Source: RCIO01 sp965232405
GTDB taxonomy: Bacteria > Pseudomonadota > Alphaproteobacteria > Rhizobiales > Rhizobiaceae
Reading direction: 5' to 3'
Length of the DNA stretch: 64,000 bases
Assembly: GCA_965232405.1 (NCBI GenBank)
Contig: OZ246966.1
Location: forward strand, 124,001 to 188,000
The stretch's first letter is position 1. Each line of letters begins with the position of its first letter. Of the stretch, positions 44,040-53,193 are shown in pieces. The notes beneath the pieces were generated by a model that saw only the letters and a list, made by a program, of their open reading frames with translations, had not been told where the DNA came from and searched no databases. Position numbers and translations under genes: made by a program.

Positions 44040-45410
44040 CTAGAGATCAGCTTCCGCCCTGTCGAGCGCTCGTTTGATGCGATCGCACGCCATGTCGATC
44101 GTCTCTTTCGTCCAGATCAGAGGCGGCGACAGGATCATCGTGTCGCCCACGGCGCGCAACATCATGCCATTGGCTATCGCGTGATCGCGCACAGTAGCGC
44201 CGGCCGTGCCGACATTTGCAAAGCGCTCACGGCTTTGCTTGTCCTTGACGATCTCGATGCCCGCCATCAGACCGACCGACCGAACCTCACCGACGATGCC
44301 GTGGTCCGACAGAGCTTCGCTCAGCGCCTTGCGCAGATAGGGGCCCGTCTCCTCGCGCACGCGCTCGATCAGCCCTTCGCGTTCGATGATTTCGAGATTG
44401 GCGAGCGCCACCGCACAGGCAACCGGGTGCCCTGAATAAGTGTAGCCGTGGAAGAACTCCCCGCCCTTTTCGACCAGTGTTGAGGAAATACGGTCTCCCA
44501 CGAGCAACGCCGAAAGCGGCTGGTAGCCCGAGGTCAGCGCCTTTGCCGTGGTGATCGTGTCAGGTTCGAGGTCGAAGGTTTGCGCGGCGAACCATTCACC
44601 GGTGCGGCCGTAACCGGTGATCACCTCGTCCAGCATCAGAAGCACATCGTGACGCTGGCAGATGCGTTGGATCTCGGGCCAATAGCTGTCAGGCGCGATC
44701 TTGACCCCGCCTGCACCCATCACCGGTTCGCCGATAAAGGCCGCAACATTTTCCGGACCGGCTTCCAGAATTGCGTCTTCGACGGCCTTCGCAGCGCGCA
44801 GGCCGAACGCCTCGTCGCTTTCGCCGGGTTCGGCCAGTTCGAACGCATAGGGCGGCATGACATGGGCAATGTCGGGCACCGGCCCATAGAGCTGCTGGTG
44901 CATGGCCGACATCCCGCCCAGCGATGTGCCTGCTATAGTGGACCCGTGATACGCCCATTGGCGCGAGATGATGCGGCGTTTCTGCGGTTTGCCTTCCAGC
45001 GCCCAATAGTGCCGCACCAGCCTGAGCGCGGTGTCGTTGGCTTCCGAGCCGGACGATCCGTAGAAGACCTGGCTCAACCCTTTCGGCGCGATCTCGGCCA
45101 GCTTCTCGGCCAGCAAAACGGGTGTCGGCGTCGAACAGCGGAAAAAGGAATTGTAATAGGGCAGTTCCTTCATCTGGCTGTAGGCAGCGTCGGCCAGTTC
45201 GTTGCGGCCATAGCCGACATTCACGCACCACAGCCCGGCCATGCCGTCGAGGATTTCATTGCCTTCCGTGTCATACACAAATGGCCCGTCGGCGCGCGTG
45301 ATAATGCGCGTGCCTGCGCTGCGCAGATCCTTGTGGTCGGTGAAGGGGTGCAGGTGATGCGCGGCGTCCATCTCCTGAAGCTGCGCCAGGGAAAAGTTCT
45401 GATAGGTCAT
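44040..45410 (-). CDS. class III omega-aminotransferase
   Basis: 456 residues. PLP enzyme of the ornithine/beta-alanine-pyruvate aminotransferase group: YDTEGNEILDGMAGLWCVNVGYGR at the N-terminus, YGSSGSEANDTALRLVRHYW, MLDEVITGYGRTGEWFA with the PLP-N1 Asp, and TTAKALTSGYQPLSALLVG with the Schiff-base Lys. It moves an amino group from an omega-amine or beta-amino acid, usually to pyruvate. It stands alone on its strand, between mmsB and the SolA-like oxidase. The substrate is unknown. Confidence 0.9.
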   Translation of the reverse strand: MTYQNFSLAQLQEMDAAHHLHPFTDHKDLRSAGTRIITRADGPFVYDTEGNEILDGMAGLWCVNVGYGRNELADAAYSQMKELPYYNSFFRCSTPTPVLLAEKLAEIAPKGLSQVFYGSSGSEANDTALRLVRHYWALEGKPQKRRIISRQWAYHGSTIAGTSLGGMSAMHQQLYGPVPDIAHVMPPYAFELAEPGESDEAFGLRAAKAVEDAILEAGPENVAAFIGEPVMGAGGVKIAPDSYWPEIQRICQRHDVLLMLDEVITGYGRTGEWFAAQTFDLEPDTITTAKALTSGYQPLSALLVGDRISSTLVEKGGEFFHGYTYSGHPVACAVALANLEIIEREGLIERVREETGPYLRKALSEALSDHGIVGEVRSVGLMAGIEIVKDKQSRERFANVGTAGATVRDHAIANGMMLRAVGDTMILSPPLIWTKETIDMACDRIKRALDRAEADL

Positions 45411-45626
45411 GGGCTTGCTGTCTCCGCTTGAATCAATCCGGCAGGAGCCGGTGTGGATTCAGGCAGCAATGGGCGGCGAATAGCCGATGCGTGCGCAAAG
45501 CCGCAACAGCTCGGCATGCCGGGTACGCCGCGACGGCGTTTCGGCATTCTGTTGAGCTGCGGAACCTCGCTTCATGAGCGCAATGTAGCGGAAGCCAATT
45601 GCCGGCTTCAAGCACAACCGTAGCTC

Positions 45627-46775
45627 TCAGCCACCGATAAGCCGGCCGATACCGAAGCGCGAAATGTCGTGTTTCGTTGAACCGTCCGTTGCCAGATCGG
45701 CCAGCACCTCACCGATCACACTGGCAAATTTGTAGCCGTGGCCCGAGCAAGGCGAGGCAATGACAATGCGCCTGTCATCGGGATGAAAGTCGATGACGAA
45801 ATCCTCGTCCGGTGTCCGGGTGTAGATGCATGTGCTCATGGCGCGAAGCGGCCCGGCCGCATCCGGCAGATAAGCTTCGAGGAAATCCCGCATGCGCTCT
45901 TCGTCGGCTGGCCCAGCGTCCTGTTGCGCATGGTCCGCATCCACCCACATACCGCTGTCGTGGTGAGACGCGCATTTAAAACCCGAACCGATATCCGGGA
46001 AACCATAAGCAACGTCCTTCTCACCGTCGATGATGAAGACCGGCAAAACGCCAAGACGCATCGACGCGGCTTCACGCGGCTCGAACCAGCACGCAACCTG
46101 CCGGGTAAGCGTCAGCGTTGGCTTCAGCACCGGGACCAGATCGCAAATCCACGCACCGGCAGCCACAACCACTGCATCAGCGGAAATCTTCTCATCATCA
46201 GTGACAATGCCGATTCCACCATCACCCGGCTCGACCGCCTTCACCCGGCAGTTTTCGCGGATTTCCGCGCCGGCCTTGCGCGCCTGCTCGACATGCAGGC
46301 GGTTGCCCAGTTCGGGCCTGAGAAAGCCGCCATCCGGCTGCCACACCGCCTCGTACCCCTGCGGCAAGGTGAATTGCGGGAACCGCCGCCTGATCGCCTC
46401 ACGGTCAAGCACTTCATGCTCCAGCCCGTGTTCGCGGCTGGCCTGCAACGAACCTGAGACGATGATGCTGCCAAGCTTGCCGATCTCCAGCACGCCGGTT
46501 TTCGTCAGCACGGTTTCGCCGGTGTCGCGCTCCAGCGCCTCCCAGTTATCGTAAGCTGCGCGCACAAGCGGCACATAGGACGGGTGCTCGAAATAGCCCT
46601 GCCGTATGGCGCGTGTTTCGCCGTGAGACGAGCCACGCTGATGCCCCAGCGCAAATCGCTCGATGCCGATCGCGCGTATGCCACGCCGCGCCAGATGGTA
46701 CAGCGCCGCCGAGCCCATCGCTCCCAGACCGATGACCGCAACATCGAAATGCCTGTCCGTTTGCGACGCGCTCAT
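45627..46775 (-). CDS. solA: monomeric sarcosine oxidase / N-methyltryptophan oxidase (SolA-like)
   Basis: 382 residues from the ATG at 46775, with a GGGCGAGAG sequence upstream. The FAD motif is VAVIGLGAMGSAALYHLARRG, and the covalent flavin cysteine is Cys316 in STCIYTRTPDEDFVID, almost at the position of Cys315 in known MSOX. It oxidises an N-methyl amino acid to the amine, formaldehyde and hydrogen peroxide. It is divergent, with an 88-nt gap, from the MttB-like gene and so belongs functionally to the methylated-amine cluster. The 216 nt downstream to the aminotransferase hold nothing I recognise. Confidence 0.87.
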   Translation of the reverse strand: MSASQTDRHFDVAVIGLGAMGSAALYHLARRGIRAIGIERFALGHQRGSSHGETRAIRQGYFEHPSYVPLVRAAYDNWEALERDTGETVLTKTGVLEIGKLGSIIVSGSLQASREHGLEHEVLDREAIRRRFPQFTLPQGYEAVWQPDGGFLRPELGNRLHVEQARKAGAEIRENCRVKAVEPGDGGIGIVTDDEKISADAVVVAAGAWICDLVPVLKPTLTLTRQVACWFEPREAASMRLGVLPVFIIDGEKDVAYGFPDIGSGFKCASHHDSGMWVDADHAQQDAGPADEERMRDFLEAYLPDAAGPLRAMSTCIYTRTPDEDFVIDFHPDDRRIVIASPCSGHGYKFASVIGEVLADLATDGSTKHDISRFGIGRLIGG

Positions 46776-46863
46776 GTCGATTCTCTCGCCCTTTTGGTCG
46801 CCGGACACTTAACCGCCGGCATTCGCGCCGTCCAATATGCCGATGACCGCAATGGATGCCTGA

Positions 46864-48435
46864 ATGACCGATGTGAGCCTCTCTTCGGAACAAAAGCCGG
46901 ACCGCACCCGCCGCGGCGGACGCGCCGGCAAACGGGCCACGGCGCAAACGGCATTCGAGCAGCCGCCGGTGCGTCAACTCAGGATCCCCTTCGAGCCGAC
47001 AAAAATTCTCTCCGACGACGAGCTGGAATCGATCCACCTCGCCTCGCTGCGCGTGTTGAAGGAAATCGGGCTGGAAGTGCTGCATGACGAAGCGCGCCGG
47101 CTGATGAAGGAGCATGGCGCGGATGTGCGCGAAGGGTCGGAGCGGGTGCGTTTCGATCCCGACATGGTGCTGGAACTGGTTTCGCACGCGCCGTCGGAAT
47201 TCACGCTCCACGCCCGCAACCCTGCCCACGACGTCCGGTTCGGCGGCAACAATCTCATCCTGGCGCAGATGGCGTCGGCTCCGAATTCGTCTGATCTCGA
47301 CCGCGGCCGGCGGCCAGGCAACCAGCAGGACTTCCGCAATTTTCTGAAGCTGGCGCAGGTCCACAACATCATTAACGTGACCGGCGGTTACCCGGTCGAA
47401 CCGACCGACATTCATCCCTCGATCCGGCATCTGGAATGCATCCGCGATCTGGCAGTCCTGACCGACAAGCCGTTCCACGCCTATTCGCTCGGCAAGGAAC
47501 GCAATGTCGATGCGATCGAAATCGCCCGCATAGCCCGCGGCATCTCGCACGAGCAGCTCGAAAAGGAGCCGTCTCTCTTCACAATCATCAACACCAACTC
47601 GCCGCTCAAGCTCGACATACCGATGATGGAAGGCATCATCCGCATGTCATCGGCGGGCCAGATCGTGATTGTGACGCCTTTCACGCTTTCGGGCGCCATG
47701 GCGCCGGTTACCATCGCCGGTGCGCTCGTTGAGCAGAACGCCGAGGCGCTAGCGGGCATCGCCTTTGCGCAAATGGTGAAAAAGGGCGCGCCGGTCGGTT
47801 ATGGCGGCTTCACGTCGAATGTCGACATGAAGTCCGGCGCGCCGGCATTCGGCACACCTGAATACATGAAGGCGCAACTGGCCGGCGGTCAGCTTGCCCG
47901 GCGCTACGGCATCCCCTACCGCACGTCCAACACCTGCGCGGCCAACACGGTCGATGCGCAGGCCGCCTATGAGAGCGTGTTCTCGCTGTGGGGGGCGATA
48001 CAGGGCGGCGGCAACTTCCTCATGCACGGCGCGGGATGGCTCGAAGGCGGCCTGCGCTGCTCCTTCGAGAAGATGATCCTCGATCTCGACCTGTTGCAGA
48101 TGGTGGCGGAGTTTCTGACACCACTCGACCTGTCGGAGGATGCGCTGGCTGTCGATGCAATCCGCGATGTTGGCCCGGGCGGCCACTTCTTCGGCACCGA
48201 GCACACGCAGGCTCGCTACAAGACTGCCTTCTACGCACCGATCCTGTCTGACTGGCGCAATTTCGAGACGTGGTCGATGGCGGGATCGCCAACCGTTATG
48301 GAAAGCGCTAACCGGGTCTGGAAAGAGCGGCTTGCAGCTTACGAAAAGCCGCCAATCGACCCTGCGATCGAGGAAGAAATCAACGATTTCGTCGAAAGGC
48401 GCATCGCCGAGGGCGGCGCCCCGACGGACTTCTGA
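46864..48435 (+). CDS. MttB-superfamily methyltransferase without pyrrolysine
   Basis: 523 residues. The trimethylamine methyltransferase fold is read from LRVLKEIGLEVLHDEARRLMKEHGADV, the FGGNNLILAQMASAPN region, SGAMAPVTIAGALVEQN and the barrel end AGWLEGGLRCSFEKMILDLDLLQ. No in-frame TAG interrupts it, so it is of the non-pyrrolysine group, whose studied members demethylate glycine betaine, proline betaine or carnitine, handing the methyl to a corrinoid protein. An Arg/Gly-rich stretch (RTRRGGRAGKRATAQ) starts the protein. No corrinoid-protein or activator gene is adjacent. The next gene starts 8 nt after its stop. Confidence 0.88.
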   Translation: MTDVSLSSEQKPDRTRRGGRAGKRATAQTAFEQPPVRQLRIPFEPTKILSDDELESIHLASLRVLKEIGLEVLHDEARRLMKEHGADVREGSERVRFDPDMVLELVSHAPSEFTLHARNPAHDVRFGGNNLILAQMASAPNSSDLDRGRRPGNQQDFRNFLKLAQVHNIINVTGGYPVEPTDIHPSIRHLECIRDLAVLTDKPFHAYSLGKERNVDAIEIARIARGISHEQLEKEPSLFTIINTNSPLKLDIPMMEGIIRMSSAGQIVIVTPFTLSGAMAPVTIAGALVEQNAEALAGIAFAQMVKKGAPVGYGGFTSNVDMKSGAPAFGTPEYMKAQLAGGQLARRYGIPYRTSNTCAANTVDAQAAYESVFSLWGAIQGGGNFLMHGAGWLEGGLRCSFEKMILDLDLLQMVAEFLTPLDLSEDALAVDAIRDVGPGGHFFGTEHTQARYKTAFYAPILSDWRNFETWSMAGSPTVMESANRVWKERLAAYEKPPIDPAIEEEINDFVERRIAEGGAPTDF

Positions 48436-48443
48436 GGCGTGCC

Positions 48444-49700
48444 ATGACGATGCTCGACTGGCATGCCGAGCGCAGCGATCTGTCGGGGATCGCGCTGCTT
48501 GACCGCGCTCCGGAATCTGAAGGGATCGACCTTCGCGCAGTCAGGCTCTACCGCCGCGACCGCATCCGCGCCGAAATGGCCGCGCGTGGCATTGACGCCG
48601 TCATCCTCTCAGACCCCGTCAACATCCGCTACGCCACCGGCACGCGCAACATGCAGGTGTTTTCAGCCCGCAACACACCTGCCCGCCATCTGTTGCTCAC
48701 CCAGCAGAGATCGATCCTCTACGAATTCACGGGTTGCGAACATCTGGCCGACGGCTTCGAAACCGTCGACGAGGTGCGCCCGGCAATGACGGCCAGCTTT
48801 GTCGCTGCCGGCGCGCGCATTGCGGCGCGCGAGCGTGCCTGGGCAAAAGAGATTGCGCTGACGTTGAAAGACCTCGTGGGCTCTGGCGCGACGGTTGGTC
48901 TGGAGCGCCTCAATGCCGGTTCAGCGATTGCACTGAAAGATCACGGCATCCGCATCGTCGATGCACAGGAGCCAGTGGAGATGGCGCGAGCCATCAAATC
49001 CGCCGAAGAAATGAAATGCGTCCGTGCATCGCTGCGCGCGACCGAGAACGCCGTCGGAGAATTGCGCGCCGCCATCAGCCCCGGTCAGACCGAGGCTGAA
49101 CTCTGGTCCGTTCTGCACCGCTCCGTCATCGCCCAGAACGGTGACTATGTTGAAACGCGGCTACTGAACTCGGGCGAACGCACCAATCCCTGGTTTCAGG
49201 AAACCGGCACGAAGATCATTGGTCAGAACGAACTGATTGCGCTCGATACCGACGTCGTCGGATGCCACGGTTACTATTCGGACTTCTCGCGCACCTTCCA
49301 TTCCGGCCCCGCCCGGCCGAACGAGAGACAGCGAACGCTCTACAAGGTCGCCTTCGAGCAGGTGCACCACAATATGGAGATCATCAGGCCGGGCCTCACC
49401 TTCCGTGAATACGCCGAAAGGGCATGGGAGATCCCGGAGAGATATTTCGCCAACCGCTATTACCTTTCCGCCCATGGCTGCGGCATGACCGGCGAATATC
49501 CCTATCTCTATCACCGCGCCGACTTCCCCGACGCCGGTTATGACGGCGTCATCGAACCCGGAATGACGCTCTGCGTGGAAAGCTTCATCGGCGAGGAAGA
49601 CGGCGCTGAAGGGGTAAAGCTCGAACAGCAGATACTGGTCACCGAAACCGGCATCGAACTGCTCTCGCTGTTTCCGTTCGAAGACGAATTGTTGCGGTAG
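48444..49700 (+). CDS. M24 (creatinase/aminopeptidase P/DddP) family protein, paralogue 1
   Basis: 418 residues. The N-terminal creatinase-like domain contains AVILSDPVNIRYATGTRNMQ, and the pita-bread domain has metal ligands Asp268, Asp280, His344, Glu379 and Glu394, in ALDTDVVG, YYSDFSRTF, SAHGCGMTGE, CVESFIG and GVKLEQQILV. It also has the extra Asp270 that is typical of DddP, but a Gly (350) where DddP has its proposed catalytic base Asp. It is therefore related to but distinct from DMSP lyase, and could be a C-N or C-S lyase or hydrolase for a betaine-type substrate. Genes on both sides are in the same operon. Confidence 0.82.
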   Translation: MTMLDWHAERSDLSGIALLDRAPESEGIDLRAVRLYRRDRIRAEMAARGIDAVILSDPVNIRYATGTRNMQVFSARNTPARHLLLTQQRSILYEFTGCEHLADGFETVDEVRPAMTASFVAAGARIAARERAWAKEIALTLKDLVGSGATVGLERLNAGSAIALKDHGIRIVDAQEPVEMARAIKSAEEMKCVRASLRATENAVGELRAAISPGQTEAELWSVLHRSVIAQNGDYVETRLLNSGERTNPWFQETGTKIIGQNELIALDTDVVGCHGYYSDFSRTFHSGPARPNERQRTLYKVAFEQVHHNMEIIRPGLTFREYAERAWEIPERYFANRYYLSAHGCGMTGEYPYLYHRADFPDAGYDGVIEPGMTLCVESFIGEEDGAEGVKLEQQILVTETGIELLSLFPFEDELLR

Positions 49701-49750
49701 CCAGGCCTGCCGCTCCCTGACTCAATCTTGAAAGTACAAGAGACAAATCC

Positions 49751-52327
49751 ATGAAATCTCAGGCAAAAGCGGTTGTGATCGGTGGCGGCGTGGTTGGCTG
49801 CTCGGTCCTCTATCACCTGGCCAAGGCCGGCTGGACCGACGTGATGCTGATCGAGCGCTCGGAGCTGACGTCCGGCTCGTCATGGCATGCTGCCGGCGGG
49901 TTTCACACGCTCAACGGCGATCCCAACGTCGCCAAGCTGCAGGCCTACACCGTCCAGCTCTACAAGGAACTTGAGGAGATTTCCGGCCAGTCCTGCTCGC
50001 TGCATCTGACCGGCGGCGTGATGCTCGCCGACAGTCCGGAACGCATGGACTTTCTGCGTCTGGCGCACGCCAAGGGCCGCTATCTCGGCATGGATACCGA
50101 ACTGATCACGCCATCGGAAGCCAAGGCGATGTTCCCGCTCATGGACGAAACCAATTTCGTCGGCGCCATGTGGGACCCGGTCGAAGGTCATCTCGACCCG
50201 TCGGGCACCACCCACGCCTACGCCAAGGCGGCGCGAACGCTTGGCGCAGAAATCGTGCTCAGAAACCGCGTCGTCGAACTGACACAGGATACCGACGGCA
50301 CTTGGAACGTCGTGACCGAACAAGGCACGGTGAAAGCCGAGCATGTGGTCAATTGCGGCGGGCTGTGGGCGCGCGAGGTCGGCCGCATGGTGGGGCTCGA
50401 ACTGCCGCTGCTTGCCATGGAGCACATGTACCTGCTCACCGAGCCGATGCCGGAGGTGGAGGAGTTCAACCAGGCGACCGGCCGCGAGATGATCGGCGTG
50501 CTCGACTTCAAGGGCGAGATTTACACGCGGCAGGAACGCAATGGCATCCTGCTCGGCACCTATGAGAAATCCTGCAAGCCCTGGTCGCCCGTCAACACGC
50601 CGTGGGATTTCGGCCATGAACTCCTGCAACCCGATATCGACCGCATAGCGCCCTCGCTGGAAGTCGGCTTCCGCCATTTCCCGGCAATCGAAAAGGCCGG
50701 CATCAAGCAGATCATCAACGGCCCCTTCACCTTCGCGCCCGACGGCAACCCGCTGGTCGGACCGGTGCAGGGCCTGACCAATTTCTGGTGCGCCTGCGCG
50801 GTCATGGCCGGTTTCAGCCAAGGCGGCGGCGTCGGCCTTGCTTTGTCCAACTGGATGGTCAATGGCGACCCCGGCCACGACATCTGGGGCATGGATGTCG
50901 CGCGCTTCGGCGAATGGGCGACCCTGCGCTATACCAACGCCAAGGTGCGCGAGAACTATTCGCGGCGGTTTTCCATTCGTTTCCCGAACGAGGAACTGCG
51001 CGCCGCGCGTCCCGCCCAGACAACGCCGCTCCACGACATCATGGTACGCGACAACAACGCAGTCATGGGCGACAGCTGGGGTCTGGAAACGCCGCTCTGG
51101 TTCGCACCCGAAGGCACCGAACCGAAAGACATCGTCTCCTTCCACCGCTCAAACGATTTCGAGCATGTCGGCAATGAGGTGAAGGCGGTGCGCGAAGGCG
51201 TCGGCGTCACCGAAATTGCCAACTTCGCCAAATACGAGATTACGGGACCGGGTGCGGAATCCTTCCTCAACCGGCTCATGACCAACCGTATGCCGAAGAC
51301 CGGACGCATAGTGCTGACCCCGATGCTCAACGAGTTCGGCAAGCTGATCGGCGATTTCACCATCGCCAAGGCTGGCGATGAACGCTTCATGGTGTGGGGT
51401 TCGTCAGCCGCCCAGATCTATCATATGCGCTGGTTCGAAAAGCACCTGCCGATGGATGGTTCAGTCTCCATCCACCGCCTCGATCAGACGCTGGTCGGCC
51501 TCTCCATCGCCGGCCCGAATAGCCGTCAGGTGCTTGAGAAACTGACCGACGAGGACGTCTCGCAAAAGGCGTTCCGCTTCATGGATTTTCGCGAGATGGC
51601 GGTCGGCGGCGCGCCCTGCATGGTCAATCGCCTCACCTACACCGGCGATCTCGGCTACGAAATCTGGATGCAGCCGGCCTATGAACGGCTGGTCTATGCG
51701 GCCATCAAGGATGCCGGCGAGGAATTCGGCATTGCCGACTTCGGCATGCGCGCACTGCTTGCCATGCGGCTGGAAAAGAATTTCCCGACCTGGTTCCGCG
51801 AGTTGCGGCCCATCTATGGACCGTTCGAGGGTTCGATGGAGCGCTTCATCAAGATGGAGAAGAACGACTTCATCGGCCGCGGCGCGGCTGCAAGGGAACT
51901 CGAAAACGGCCCGAAGCTGCGTCGCGTTTCAATGATCGTCGACGCAACTGATGCCGACGTTATGGGCGACGAACCCGTCTGGGCCAAGGTCAATGGCAAG
52001 GAGTTCGGCACGGTCGACGAACCGCACGGTTACGGCGCGACGCGCTTCAACGAGAAGGGCGAAACGGTCGACAAATCGTCCCAGGATTTTGGCGCGGCCT
52101 CGGTGCGCGGCATTCATGACGGCGAGTGGAGCGTCATCGGCTGGGTGACCTCGGGCGGCTACGCGCACCACGTCGGAAAATCGATGGCGCAGGCATACGT
52201 GCCCGCGGAACTTGCCGATGACGAGAGCGAAGGCCTCTTCGAGATCGAAATCCTCGGCCACCGCTGTGCCGCCCGCATCAATGTCGATCCGCCCTTCGAC
52301 CCGGCGGGCGAGAAGATGCGGGCCTGA
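49751..52327 (+). CDS. dimethylglycine/sarcosine dehydrogenase-like flavoprotein with GcvT domains
   Basis: 858 residues. Order: DAO FAD-binding domain (VVIGGGVVGCSVLYHLAKAG; SSWHAAGG with His46 at the covalent-FAD position), FAO_M domain, and a GcvT-like folate-binding region with its C-terminal barrel (from about residue 430, with RFMDFREMAVGGAPC and LTYTGDLGYEIWM). Such proteins oxidise an N-methyl group and pass formaldehyde to tetrahydrofolate, giving 5,10-methylene-THF. It lies 50 nt after the M24 gene and fits demethylation of the dimethylated product of the MttB-like step. Confidence 0.92.
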   Translation: MKSQAKAVVIGGGVVGCSVLYHLAKAGWTDVMLIERSELTSGSSWHAAGGFHTLNGDPNVAKLQAYTVQLYKELEEISGQSCSLHLTGGVMLADSPERMDFLRLAHAKGRYLGMDTELITPSEAKAMFPLMDETNFVGAMWDPVEGHLDPSGTTHAYAKAARTLGAEIVLRNRVVELTQDTDGTWNVVTEQGTVKAEHVVNCGGLWAREVGRMVGLELPLLAMEHMYLLTEPMPEVEEFNQATGREMIGVLDFKGEIYTRQERNGILLGTYEKSCKPWSPVNTPWDFGHELLQPDIDRIAPSLEVGFRHFPAIEKAGIKQIINGPFTFAPDGNPLVGPVQGLTNFWCACAVMAGFSQGGGVGLALSNWMVNGDPGHDIWGMDVARFGEWATLRYTNAKVRENYSRRFSIRFPNEELRAARPAQTTPLHDIMVRDNNAVMGDSWGLETPLWFAPEGTEPKDIVSFHRSNDFEHVGNEVKAVREGVGVTEIANFAKYEITGPGAESFLNRLMTNRMPKTGRIVLTPMLNEFGKLIGDFTIAKAGDERFMVWGSSAAQIYHMRWFEKHLPMDGSVSIHRLDQTLVGLSIAGPNSRQVLEKLTDEDVSQKAFRFMDFREMAVGGAPCMVNRLTYTGDLGYEIWMQPAYERLVYAAIKDAGEEFGIADFGMRALLAMRLEKNFPTWFRELRPIYGPFEGSMERFIKMEKNDFIGRGAAARELENGPKLRRVSMIVDATDADVMGDEPVWAKVNGKEFGTVDEPHGYGATRFNEKGETVDKSSQDFGAASVRGIHDGEWSVIGWVTSGGYAHHVGKSMAQAYVPAELADDESEGLFEIEILGHRCAARINVDPPFDPAGEKMRA

Positions 52328-52413
52328 ACCGAATGAATCGAGCGCGCGTGCTTGTGCCAAGCGCGGCTCGCGCGCGATAGTCCGGCGTCTCAAGCAACCA
52401 GAGAGAATACCGG

Positions 52414-53193
52414 ATGGACTTTTCCAACGTGAAAATCGCCGACCTTACAGGCAAGGCGGTCCTCATCACAGGCGCATCGACTGGCATCGGCGCAGCCCTC
52501 GCCCGCGCGTTCGCCGCGCAGGGGTCAAAGGTGATCCTGCACTACAATTCCAGCACCCAGGCGGCTGAAGCGCTGGCAGATGAAATCGCCAAGGCGGGCG
52601 GCGAAGCCAGGCTGGTCAAAGGTGATTTTTCGAAATCGGACGAAATCCGCCGTGTCGTGGACGAAGCGGCGGCTGCGTTCGGAGGGCTCTACGGCCTGAT
52701 CAACAATGCCGGCGGCATGGTCAAGCGCGTTCCCTATGCCGAGGCGACCGATGACGACTATGACGCGGTCATGGACCTCAATGCGCGTTCGGTCATTGCC
52801 GCGACGCGCGCCGCACTCCCGCACATGAAGGCGAATGGCGGCTTCATCATCAACACCACGTCTATCGCGGCTCGCAATGGCGCCAGCGCCGGCGCGGGAT
52901 TGTACGGCTCGTCCAAGGCCTTCGTGTCCAATGTCACGCGCGGCATGGCGAAGGAGTTCATCGAGTTCGACATTCGCGTAAACGCGGTGTCGCCGGGCGT
53001 GATCCACACCCCGTTCCAGGATCGATACGCGTTGCCGGGACAACTTGAATCGGCGCCATCGATCATCCCTCAGGGGCGCCTCGGTTATGCTGAAGACTGC
53101 GTCGGCGCTTACCTGTTCCTCGCCTCGCCCACTCTCTCCGGTTACATCATCGGTCAGGTGATCGAGGTCAATGGCGGGCAGTTGATGCCATGA
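52414..53193 (+). CDS. short-chain dehydrogenase/reductase
   Basis: 259 residues, classical SDR: cofactor motif LITGASTGIGAALARAFAAQG, LINNAGG, catalytic Ser in INTTSIAARNG and the YxxxK in LYGSSKAFVSN. The end PTLSGYIIGQVIEVNGGQL is typical. It oxidises or reduces a small hydroxy or keto compound. The 86 nt before it include a GC-rich hairpin (52342-52376) without a U-tract. Its stop overlaps the nitroreductase start by ATGA, so both are in the methylated-compound cluster. Confidence 0.9.
   Translation: MDFSNVKIADLTGKAVLITGASTGIGAALARAFAAQGSKVILHYNSSTQAAEALADEIAKAGGEARLVKGDFSKSDEIRRVVDEAAAAFGGLYGLINNAGGMVKRVPYAEATDDDYDAVMDLNARSVIAATRAALPHMKANGGFIINTTSIAARNGASAGAGLYGSSKAFVSNVTRGMAKEFIEFDIRVNAVSPGVIHTPFQDRYALPGQLESAPSIIPQGRLGYAEDCVGAYLFLASPTLSGYIIGQVIEVNGGQLMP

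Noticed and set aside
45433..45615. 60-codon minus-strand frame between the aminotransferase and SolA-like genes
   Set aside because: Cys/His-rich random-looking product, no ribosome-binding site, no known family.
46864..48435. Pyrrolysine-dependent trimethylamine methyltransferase
   Set aside because: There is no in-frame TAG in the gene and no pyl gene in the window, so it is of the non-pyrrolysine group.
52342..52376. Hairpin between the DMGDH-like and SDR genes as terminator splitting the operon
   Set aside because: The inner stem is only 5 bp with an imperfect outer stem and no U-tract, so it is more likely an mRNA processing or stabilising structure.
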